Assembly (NCBI GenBank): GCA_034519515.1
Contig: JAXHOK010000036.1
Coordinates: forward strand, 62,001-126,000
Direction: 5' to 3'
DNA length: 64,000 nt
Origin: Arcicella sp034519515
GTDB taxonomy: Bacteria; Bacteroidota; Bacteroidia; Cytophagales; Spirosomataceae
Shown here: piece after piece, positions 37,001 through 44,559 of the stretch
How the letters are laid out: the number at the start of each line of letters is the position of its first letter
How positions within the stretch are numbered: position 1 is the first letter of the stretch
Notes under the pieces: generated by a model
Database searches by the model: none
The model's input: only the letters and a program-made list of their open reading frames with translations
Told to the model about the DNA's origin: nothing
Translations under genes and position numbers: made by a program

Positions 37001-40000
37001 GTAAATCCATCGCCAGCAATAATTGGAGTAAATTCAGGTAGTATTTCAGGTATGGTAAATACGGGAACTTACCAATTTGTCCTAAATTCAGTGGGATGTA
37101 CTGATACTGTTAGTGTTGTTAAAAAAGCAGGAATTACTATAACGGTTACTGATACCATTAGTACTTGTATTGGAGGAAATTTTACTATTACGACAACTTC
37201 GGATGCTGGTGCGGGAGCAACTTATTCTTGGAAAGGACCAAACGGGTTTACGTCTTCACAACAAAATGTGAGCCTTGCCAATTTGGTTTCGGCAAGCATG
37301 GGAATTTACACGTTGAACGTTACTTCAACCACGGGATGCAGTGCCACGGCAACAACTAATATTATGTTGAGTGATATTTCAGTATCATTAATTGCAGGAA
37401 AGTTAAATTATTGCGTAGGTGAAATCATCGTATTAAGAACCTTTAATCCAGAAGTTGGCTATACTTATGACTGGACAGGACCAAATGGTTTTTCATCTAT
37501 GAATAAACTAAATATCAGTGTTCCAACTGACCCAACAAAGGTTCAAGCAGGACTTTACACTATGTTGATTACTTCTCCCAATGGATGTAAAGCAGCAACA
37601 ACCATTAACATTACTGTTACCGAATGTTTAAGTATTGGAAATTTGGTTTGGGATGATGTGAATAATGATGGTTTGAACAATAATGGAGAAATAGGAATGG
37701 GGGGTGTGCCTGTAAGGTTATTCAAAGCAAAATTAGATGGTGGCGGTTTTCCAACGGATGTACCAGATGGTGCGGCTATTCAGACTACTACAACTTCAAC
37801 GGTTAATGCTACTTTGGGTAAATATTTATTCTCGGGTTTGATTCCTGGAAGCTATATTGTAGAGATTGATGCACCCACGGGTTATAAATCCAGTACAGGT
37901 ACAAATGGTTCATTGACAGGAACTTACGAACCATCTTTGAATGCTAACAGTGATGTAAATGACAATGACGATGGTACAAAAAAGACGGGTCAAACCATTA
38001 CTTCAAAAGCCATTGAATTAGGAAATTTCACAGAACCAACGGGAGACGGTGATACTGCTCCAACGAGTTCAGATGCGGATAAAAACTCAAATTTAACCAT
38101 CGACTTCGGTATTTATAATTCATCAAGTATTGGTGATTTTGTTTGGTCAGATACGGATAAAGACGGTGTGCAAGATGCAGGAGAATTAGGGGTTTTGGGT
38201 ATTACGGTAAGGTTATTCGCAGGAAATAGTACAACCGCATTGGCAACAACCACAACGGATGCCAATGGTAAATATTTATTCGATAATTTAACGCCAGGTA
38301 CATACACAGTTGAATTTGTAAAAACTTCCATCGGAGCAGGTAATTCATTCTCACCACAATCGGGAGCTGGTTCAACACCAGCCAATGATAGTAATGCAGA
38401 TTTAGTTACGGGTAAATCAGCCCCGATAACTGTGTTGGCAGGTAATTTTTACCAAACAATTGATGCAGGTATAATTGGAGATTGTCCTGCTTCAACGGTT
38501 GGAACACTCACTGTTCCAAGTCTTTGCGTAGGTCAATCATTAACGATGAACGCCACGAGTTCAGACCCATTAGCCAAATATGCTTGGTCGTCTTCAAACT
38601 CGTTTACTGCCACAACGGCATCAGTAACAATTCCAAATTTAACTACTTCAAATACAGGAGTTTATACCGTTACGATAACTAATTCAAACCTTTGCACTTC
38701 AGCTCTGACGGCAAATGTGGTAGTAAATCCATTGCCAACGATAACCGTAGCACCAATAACAATTTGTGCAGGTGCAACTGGAAATTTAACTGCTTCGGGA
38801 GCTACTACTTACGCATGGACAGGACCAGGAACTTTTACCGCAACGGGGGTAACGCCAACGGTGAGTGCCGCAGGAGTTTACACTGTTACGGGTACTAATA
38901 ATAATGGATGTATCGGTATTGCCACCACACAAGTAACAGTATCACCATCACCAACAATTACGGCTACGGGTGTGATGGTTTGTGAAGAGAAAACCGCTAC
39001 TTTATCAGCCACGGGTGCAACAACTTATTCATGGGTTGGACCAAATAACTTCACGGCGAATACCGCAAGCATAAGTATTCCAAATGCAACATCAATTAAT
39101 GCAGGAGTTTATACGGTAACGGGAGTAACAAATGGTTGTACTGCCATTGGTTTAGCTTCATTAATGGTTGATAAAAATCCAATTCCAACTGCCACAGGTG
39201 CAGCCATTTGTTTGGGCGGAAGCGGAACAATATCAGTATTGCCAGCAGGATTAACGTATGCTTGGAGCAGTAATAACTTTACAAGTACGCAGCAAATGCC
39301 TTCTATAAATAGTGCAGGGACTTATACAGTTGTAGTAACGGATAGTAAAGGTTGTTCTGCCACGGCAATTGCCGCTGTAACGGTTGGAAATGTGTTAGGT
39401 ATAACCGCCACGAGCAACAGCCCCGTATGTGCAGGAACAAGATTAGAACTTTCAGCTAACGGCGGAACGGGATCAACGTATCTATGGACAAGCCCAAGCG
39501 GTGTAACTTCAACCTCCGCAACGCCATTTACGAACAATGCCACCTCTGCCGATAATGGCACATGGACAGTAGCTGTAACAAATGCAGACGGTTGTAAAGG
39601 AACTGGCTCAACAAATGTAGTAGTAAATTCAGCCCTCACAGGTGTAACCGCAACGGCATCTGCCCCAGCGTGTGTAGGAAGTAATATCACTTTGAATGCA
39701 AAGCCAGATGGATCAACTTATGCTTGGACAGGTACAGGATTTAGCTCAACGTTACAAAATCCAACGATAACATCGCCATTGCCAGGGACTTATAATTTTA
39801 CAGTAGTAGTTACAAACGCCAATGGATGTACTGCCACAGCAACTACTTCTTCAATTATTAATGCTTTGCCAACTGCCACTGCCAGTTCAGTTTCACCAGT
39901 TTGTTTTGGTTCAACGATTCAATTGACGGGTAACACAGATGGTACAAAATATGATTGGTCGGGTCCAAATAATTTTAATTCGACTTTAAAATCGCCAAGT

Positions 40001-41854
40001 ATTGCCAATGCAACTACTTCTAATTCAGGAACATACACATTCATAGCGACTAATGCCAATGGATGTACGGCAACGGCAACAGCTTCTGTAACAGTAAGTG
40101 CTAAAATAAACGCAGGACAAGATTTATCAATCTGTATGCCTATTTCAACGGCACAATTAACCTTGGTAGCAGGAGCAACCTATACGCCCGAACCAACCAA
40201 TCCAAGTGCGGCAGTTATCAACAATAACGTAGCGATTGCATCAGGAATGACCAACGAAGGAACGTATATTTTCTATTTGGTCAGCACAACGGGATGTAGA
40301 GATACGGTTAGAGTTTTTGTGAATTCTAAATTAGATGCGGGACAAGATAAAGTTATTTGCTCTCCCAAAACAGCAATTTCATTATTTGCCTTGAACGGGG
40401 GACAAACTTGGCGGTATTTTGCCAATGGCTCAACGCTACCAGCCCCAACCGTAACAGCTAATAATGTAACGAACATTACTCAAAATGGAAACTATTTATT
40501 CATTTTGGAACAAGCTGGAAATACTTTATGTGCTGATACGATGATGGTTACACGCAAAGAATCGCCCAATGCAGGAGCTGACCAAGTGGGAGCTTCGGGA
40601 GCAATTTGCGAATCACAGACCACGGCTCAATTAACCGCAGCAGGTGCTGGACAAACATGGTCAGTAGCCGCCAACAGTTTAGGATTCGGAACGGCAGAAA
40701 TTAATCAGGCAGGTAGGGCTTCTAAATTATTAAGAATTGGCAGATATTTCTTCGTACTCACGCAAGGGGAATGTACTGATACTGTGGTGGTTGAGCGTCA
40801 GGCTCGTTCAAGTGCAGGAGTAGATGTGGCAATTTGTGAACCAGAAACTTCGGTAACTTTAAATACTGCTCAGACTGGCGAAACATGGTCGGCAATGGCA
40901 ACAAATCCATCGGCTTCAATCTTCGGAGCAAATGGAAAAGTATCAGGTTTGACGGGTATCGGAATGTATGAATTTGTTTTGACAAGTGCCAATGGATGTA
41001 CTGACACCACAAAAGTAACCCGTTTTGCAAGACCAAACGCAGAAGTAGATTTAACGGGAAGTAAAGGAATTTGTGAACCAGTAACTACGGCAAAATTAGT
41101 AGCGGCTTCAGCAGGAACAACGTGGTCAGTATCAACCGCAACGGCTTCAAGACCAAATGGCACGAATCCAGTAATTGACCCAGCAACGGGAGCAATCACA
41201 GGTTTGACCGCCAACGGAACGTATGAATTTGTGTTACAAAATACCACAACGCTTTGTTCCGATACCGTAAAAGTAGAACGTTCTGCCAAGCCAAACGCAG
41301 GAGTTGATGTAGCAATTTGTTCAGATGCAACGACTTATAAATTACCCGCAGCAATCAATAATATGACATGGAGCAGTGTTTCAACCAATCCAAGTGGCGT
41401 ACAAATTGACCCAATAACGGGAGCAGTAACAGGTATGACAGCGGCTTCTGATTATAATTTTGTCTTGACAAACGTAGCAGGTTGTACAGATACTATAAAA
41501 GTTACTCGCAAAGCCATTCCAACTTTTGATTTGACAGCAATTCAAGCCACTTGCACAACGGGCGAAGCAAATGCCGATGCTAAGTTGAGTATTTCAAATT
41601 TGGATATATTGAATAAATTTGATTACACAGAAGGAACAACTTACACAGGAACAAAAACTTTTGCCACAGCAACCGTAATCACGAACACAACCACGACTGT
41701 AACCTTGCCAAACCCAACGGCAGACAAGAGTTACACCGTGCGAGTTTTCAATGCCAATGGATGTTACACTGACAAAACCGTAATCTTGAAAATAAGAGTA
41801 TGCGAATGTAAACCAGACGTTTGTATTCCGTATTCGTACAAGAAGACGAAGTAA
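34043..41854 (+). CDS. Secreted Ig-like/SdrD-B modular adhesin (2,603 aa)
   Basis: The signal peptide ends at INAQ (residue 32). An SdrD-B-like domain (about 35-110) and a propeller-like region (130-650, with MALGDLDISDDEKSLWVIN) follow the same order as in the genes at 12040 and 15281 but are strongly diverged. An SdrD-B domain starts near 660 (VGNRLWNDTNKNGVQDPGEP). Ig-like modules with C-x-P-x3-T and a central W fill 790-1030 and 2025-2490. Two more SdrD-B domains lie at about 1195 and 1363, and PKD-like modules (ATTYAWTGPGTFTATGV) at 1480-2020. The end is CKPDVCIPYSYKKTK. Unlike its neighbour, this gene has no frame break. Cell-surface adhesion is inferred from the architecture. Confidence 0.85.
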   Translation: MIKSLRLRMVKVLIPCFSLLLLASLFSEINAQSVTGKVFRDFDASGQQTTASASPVLVEPGVPGVTVKAFNAAGTQIGASVQTALDGTYTLPVATSNQVRIEFSNFPAAFFSGPKGALSGTSVQFVNGGSTANLGINYPSDYCGTANPQLVTPCYINGTPLNGGNSANENAIVSVPYTPTGNGTNVGVGNTSENKYLAKGVEVGATWGMAYQRSSKFIFTSALLKRHSGLGAGGPGAIYKIDNSGSTPITTLFVDLNADLGVSAGINPRNLTAADSIPKFKTQPSRDSTAFGLVGKMALGDLDISDDEKSLWVINTFDRKLYELPIGSPAVKPTTKIAHTLPNPGCINGVFRPWAVKFWRGKVYVGGVCTAENAGGTAADLKAYIYSFTPGDANADNFTEVYNFKLDYPRGFTSVDGFNNKKTSAAWKPWIAKWSDITNPLPGEATYNQTIYPQPMLSDIEFDVDGSMILGFMDRVGHQLGSNNYSTLATDFVAGSTTVRKLYEGTSAGDLLRAGLNADGVTYTLEKDATVNGVISGGKGQSPSQGPGTGEFYWQDMYVKNADKNRPNGTTAPGTTNPDGGHQEISLGGLALFPGKNEVVETVFDPLNAFRAGGVRWFDNTTGQAPRAYEIFGQDAGGLGVTFGKANGLGDLEILCSTQPIEVGNRLWNDTNKNGVQDPGEPALSNVTVQLFKNGVKIGSDVVTTATGEFYFTGLVANATDYEIRIPNIKGASKQSPLAGLDLTTANVSSNGKDLIDSDAGVTGTNTYASIPFTTGNAGENLHALDAGFSCVPPVATPSGVTGDVKICDPISTFTLPAAKTGADAETWTVITSAANPAATINQAGVVSGMITNGKYTFVLTNNNTGCTDTVSIVRSALAMAGADKSLCFPASTSTVNAAMGSQVWSVISQPQGATAAVAANGNVTGMTRVGVYTFRITDGSCFEETQITIKAKPDAGLDLTICSPQTTATLFVPTGADTWSVVTNPVNPSPAIIGVNSGSISGMVNTGTYQFVLNSVGCTDTVSVVKKAGITITVTDTISTCIGGNFTITTTSDAGAGATYSWKGPNGFTSSQQNVSLANLVSASMGIYTLNVTSTTGCSATATTNIMLSDISVSLIAGKLNYCVGEIIVLRTFNPEVGYTYDWTGPNGFSSMNKLNISVPTDPTKVQAGLYTMLITSPNGCKAATTINITVTECLSIGNLVWDDVNNDGLNNNGEIGMGGVPVRLFKAKLDGGGFPTDVPDGAAIQTTTTSTVNATLGKYLFSGLIPGSYIVEIDAPTGYKSSTGTNGSLTGTYEPSLNANSDVNDNDDGTKKTGQTITSKAIELGNFTEPTGDGDTAPTSSDADKNSNLTIDFGIYNSSSIGDFVWSDTDKDGVQDAGELGVLGITVRLFAGNSTTALATTTTDANGKYLFDNLTPGTYTVEFVKTSIGAGNSFSPQSGAGSTPANDSNADLVTGKSAPITVLAGNFYQTIDAGIIGDCPASTVGTLTVPSLCVGQSLTMNATSSDPLAKYAWSSSNSFTATTASVTIPNLTTSNTGVYTVTITNSNLCTSALTANVVVNPLPTITVAPITICAGATGNLTASGATTYAWTGPGTFTATGVTPTVSAAGVYTVTGTNNNGCIGIATTQVTVSPSPTITATGVMVCEEKTATLSATGATTYSWVGPNNFTANTASISIPNATSINAGVYTVTGVTNGCTAIGLASLMVDKNPIPTATGAAICLGGSGTISVLPAGLTYAWSSNNFTSTQQMPSINSAGTYTVVVTDSKGCSATAIAAVTVGNVLGITATSNSPVCAGTRLELSANGGTGSTYLWTSPSGVTSTSATPFTNNATSADNGTWTVAVTNADGCKGTGSTNVVVNSALTGVTATASAPACVGSNITLNAKPDGSTYAWTGTGFSSTLQNPTITSPLPGTYNFTVVVTNANGCTATATTSSIINALPTATASSVSPVCFGSTIQLTGNTDGTKYDWSGPNNFNSTLKSPSIANATTSNSGTYTFIATNANGCTATATASVTVSAKINAGQDLSICMPISTAQLTLVAGATYTPEPTNPSAAVINNNVAIASGMTNEGTYIFYLVSTTGCRDTVRVFVNSKLDAGQDKVICSPKTAISLFALNGGQTWRYFANGSTLPAPTVTANNVTNITQNGNYLFILEQAGNTLCADTMMVTRKESPNAGADQVGASGAICESQTTAQLTAAGAGQTWSVAANSLGFGTAEINQAGRASKLLRIGRYFFVLTQGECTDTVVVERQARSSAGVDVAICEPETSVTLNTAQTGETWSAMATNPSASIFGANGKVSGLTGIGMYEFVLTSANGCTDTTKVTRFARPNAEVDLTGSKGICEPVTTAKLVAASAGTTWSVSTATASRPNGTNPVIDPATGAITGLTANGTYEFVLQNTTTLCSDTVKVERSAKPNAGVDVAICSDATTYKLPAAINNMTWSSVSTNPSGVQIDPITGAVTGMTAASDYNFVLTNVAGCTDTIKVTRKAIPTFDLTAIQATCTTGEANADAKLSISNLDILNKFDYTEGTTYTGTKTFATATVITNTTTTVTLPNPTADKSYTVRVFNANGCYTDKTVILKIRVCECKPDVCIPYSYKKTK

Positions 41855-41930
41855 ATTTATCAAAGTGTTTGAAAATGCTTAATTAAAAAGTATTCCATTT
41901 CTCTTTCCAACTAAGACTTGGATTGGTCAA

Positions 41931-41961
41931 AATCCCCTTTTGAAGGGGGTAGGGGGATGTA
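41931..41961. repeat. CCCCTTTTGAAGGGGG intergenic repeat, copy 1
   Basis: ccccttttgaagggggtagg followed by gggatg is a palindrome with a G-rich tail. Copy 2 is at 42202-42235. Sequences of this kind are frequent between genes in Bacteroidota genomes. Confidence 0.65.
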
Positions 41962-41980
41962 AACTTTAAAAAATACTAAT

Positions 41981-42040
41981 AAAACAAAGTAAGGAATAGA
42001 GTGCGGAAATCCCAGCCTCTCTGAGGCTGGGACTTTTTTT
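41981..42040 (+). terminator. Conserved block plus terminator hairpin, copy 2
   Basis: AAACAAAGTAAGGA, then atagagtg and CGGAA, are followed by the stem tcccagcctc / gaggctggga with loop tct and seven T. The block is identical in copy 3 and agrees at 23 of 27 positions with copy 1, while the stems differ and keep pairing. It lies 130 bases after the adhesin stop. Confidence 0.75.
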
Positions 42041-42074
42041 AAAAGCTCATTCAGAAATGTAAAAGACACTAATG

Positions 42075-42132
42075 AAACAAAGTAAGGAATAGAGTGCGGA
42101 AACGACAGCTTCTTTGAGGCTGTCGTTTTTTT
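42075..42132 (+). terminator. Conserved block plus terminator hairpin, copy 3
   Basis: The same block as copy 2 is followed by acgacagcttc / gaggctgtcgt with loop ttt and seven T. Copies 2 and 3 are tandem, and the shared sequence starts a few bases upstream at actaat, so each may be a separate transcription unit with its own terminator. Confidence 0.75.
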
Positions 42133-42201
42133 ATTTTATTAGTTATTTAAAAGAAATCTATTACCATCTATTCAATTCTTAGCAAAATATTGCGACTGTG
42201 A

Positions 42202-42235
42202 AAATTCCCCCTTTGAAGGGGGCAGGGGGATGTTT
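42202..42235. repeat. CCCCCTTTGAAGGGGG intergenic repeat, copy 2
   Basis: The palindrome ccccctttgaaggggg is followed by cagggggatg, matching the element at 41931-41961 in core and tail. Confidence 0.65.
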
Positions 42236-42345
42236 TAACCGTAATATTTTACCATATAATAAAATTTTCATGGATATTCTGCAATAACTCCATATTTTTA
42301 CACTTACACTCAATAAAACAATCTTGCTCTAACTATCAACACCAC

Positions 42346-43830
42346 ATGGCAAAGACATTTTCAAGCTCTTCCGAACAAATATTTATTCAAGAACTTCGCT
42401 ATCAACTTATTGCAAAAATAGCCACCGATTGGGAAAATGAGTGGGCAAAAGCTCACGGAGAAACCTTTTCGACCATCAAAGAACTGCCCAGTGAAAATGC
42501 CTTCTATTTTGATTTGAGGTCAAAAATTTGGAAATTTTTAGACAATGAAGGAATCAAACTAAGTGCTTCTGAATTTCCTACTGAACATACGTTTCGTAGA
42601 TTTTTGGATGAAACATACACTAAGGGCTTTACCATACAACTTACCCTCAATCCCATTGCTCAATATTGTGGTTATGAAAATTGGGAAAACTTCAAAACTC
42701 TTAATACTGAACCAGAGCAAACTTATGGCGGTGTTACTATTATTCCTCGTGGAGGAGGTATTAATCCATTGCCACCCATATTTGTCATTGTTCCACAAAA
42801 ACCTAAACATTGGAAAAGAAATCTATCTATTGTTTTGGCTGTAATGGGTTTATTATCAGGCGTTTATTATTATTTCTACAAATATTTGCCTTTCAGAACG
42901 CTCACCGCCCAAGAGAATAATGACTTCCAAATTACGCTCGACCACGTGGAAAGCGACCAAGGGCGAAATCCTTATAAAGTGTTTTATAAATACGATTTCA
43001 GCAAACTGCGTTTGGATAGTTTACAAGTAGATTTTGGAGGAGAAAAAGGAGTAATGGAACACTCAATAATAACCCTCCGAGAACCCAAAGGACAATTTGT
43101 GTTTGATTATTATAAAGCAGGAGTTCATGAAATACAGGTAAAACATCTGAAACAAATCCTTAAAAGTCTTCCCGTTTATGTAAAATCTCACGGGTGGTCG
43201 TGTTGGTATTATTACGCTACGCCAGGCAGTCAGTGGGTGAACACAAATTATAAATATCGTGATTTTTATACAGATGGCTATTTGCATTTGCCCCGTGAAA
43301 AAATAGCCCCCAGCCATCGAGAAAACTATAATATTGTGGCAAGCCGAGCCGAAGATTTTGCCGTAGCGATGGATAGTTGTACGATAGAGTTTAAACAAAA
43401 AAACTCACCTGATGAAGAAGGGATTAGTTTTTACACCATGAGTTTAGCAATCAAAAATCAATTAGGGAAAAGCATTTCACTATCTTTCAATAGAAACACA
43501 GGTAAGCCATTTATTCCAAATCGTCCAGCTGTTGTTTCAGAGGAGAGTAATGAACAATTTTATAGACAAGCATTTTCTATCCCGATGATATGTTATGACT
43601 GGACAACCGTAAAACTTATCATCAAACACAACAAAGCCCAATTGTGGATAAATGGAAAACTATCGACAACCTCAGCCATCAAACCTTTGGGCGGGCAATT
43701 AAAAGACATTCATTTGGAATCAAAAGGCTCAGGAAAATGGGATGATTTTCGGGTGAGTAATAGTTATACGGGGAAGGTGGTTTTTGAGGATAATTTTAGC
43801 GTAATACCCGTGAGCAAAGATGGGTATTGA
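42346..43830 (+). CDS. Single-pass membrane protein with HTH-like N-terminal domain
   Basis: 494 residues with no signal peptide. The N-terminal ~120 residues are probably cytoplasmic and end in LNPIAQYCGYENWENFK, resembling the 'L-x2-A-x-Y-x-GY-x2-W-x2-F' segment found in helix-turn-helix-like domains of Bacteroidota signalling proteins. One membrane segment lies at about 160-178. The C-terminal ~310 residues should be periplasmic and beta-rich; its last part (residues 385-490, with VKLIIKHNKAQLWINGK) resembles a concanavalin/LamG-like lectin fold. A LytTR protein follows on the same strand. A sensor or anti-regulator role is an inference from this arrangement. The family is not one I can name. 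Confidence 0.65.
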   Translation: MAKTFSSSSEQIFIQELRYQLIAKIATDWENEWAKAHGETFSTIKELPSENAFYFDLRSKIWKFLDNEGIKLSASEFPTEHTFRRFLDETYTKGFTIQLTLNPIAQYCGYENWENFKTLNTEPEQTYGGVTIIPRGGGINPLPPIFVIVPQKPKHWKRNLSIVLAVMGLLSGVYYYFYKYLPFRTLTAQENNDFQITLDHVESDQGRNPYKVFYKYDFSKLRLDSLQVDFGGEKGVMEHSIITLREPKGQFVFDYYKAGVHEIQVKHLKQILKSLPVYVKSHGWSCWYYYATPGSQWVNTNYKYRDFYTDGYLHLPREKIAPSHRENYNIVASRAEDFAVAMDSCTIEFKQKNSPDEEGISFYTMSLAIKNQLGKSISLSFNRNTGKPFIPNRPAVVSEESNEQFYRQAFSIPMICYDWTTVKLIIKHNKAQLWINGKLSTTSAIKPLGGQLKDIHLESKGSGKWDDFRVSNSYTGKVVFEDNFSVIPVSKDGY

Positions 43831-43880
43831 CTTTTGCAAGCCTTTGCAAAGAGCCTTGCAAAGCCTGCAAAGGCATTTTG

Positions 43881-43902
43881 AAGCCCCTTGTGGGCTTTTT
43901 TT
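43881..43902 (+). terminator. Rho-independent terminator
   Basis: aagcccc-ttgt-gggctttttttt forms a short GC stem followed by seven T, 50 bases after the membrane-protein stop and before the LytTR gene. The preceding 40 bases repeat the word gcaaagcctt on both strands. Confidence 0.7.
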
Positions 43903-43955
43903 GATGGTTTTTACTTAGATTTGTTTATATAAATCTAAAATGAAAACTAACCGTT

Positions 43956-44297
43956 ATGCCAGCACAATTACCACAGCCCAGTATTGTGATAGACCACAAG
44001 AAAAAACTCCGAATCCCCCTGCACGAAATCATCTTGTTGCGGGGCGATGTCAATTATACCGATTTTGTCTTTCAATACCGACGGCAATACACCGTTTCGC
44101 ATTCCCTCAAACACTTTGAAGAAACCTTATTAGCCAACGGTTTCCTCCGCATTCACCGCTCGCATTTAGTCAATTCACGATTTATAAAGTCCACAAATCT
44201 GTTGGAGTTGACGGTGATTTTGATGGATGGGACGGAGTTAAAGGTGGCGAGGAGGCGGGTAAAGGAGATTGAATTATTTGGATTTTTAAGAGAGTAA
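43956..44297 (+). CDS. Stand-alone LytTR-type DNA-binding regulator
   Basis: 113 residues forming a single LytTR domain: IPLHEIILLRGDVNYTDF at the start, YTVSHSLKHFEETL, then FLRIHRSHLVNSRFI and a basic end (LKVARRRVKEIELF). There is no response-regulator receiver domain, so it is not controlled by phosphorylation of its own. LytTR domains bind imperfect direct repeats upstream of target genes. The neighbouring membrane protein may supply its input, and the following FN3/SLH/RHS gene is a possible target; both are guesses from position. Confidence 0.85.
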   Translation: MPAQLPQPSIVIDHKKKLRIPLHEIILLRGDVNYTDFVFQYRRQYTVSHSLKHFEETLLANGFLRIHRSHLVNSRFIKSTNLLELTVILMDGTELKVARRRVKEIELFGFLRE

Positions 44298-44559
44298 AGT
44301 TCCATCCAAAGCAAAAATCGTCCTCAAAAATTAAATGAATTATTATTTAAAGTGCTTAAAATCAAATATTTACTTAATTGTAAGGGCTTGCTTAAAACTC
44401 CTATTTATCCTTGATTTAGGCCTTTTATACCTAAAAATTACCTGTTTTTTCTTGAAATTTACCGCTTGTCCACTTTATGGCTCTTAAAAAATAGATTCTA
44501 AGGTTTTTAACATTGTTTTGTCAAATTATTATTTTTAATCGCTGCTTAAACATTTCATT

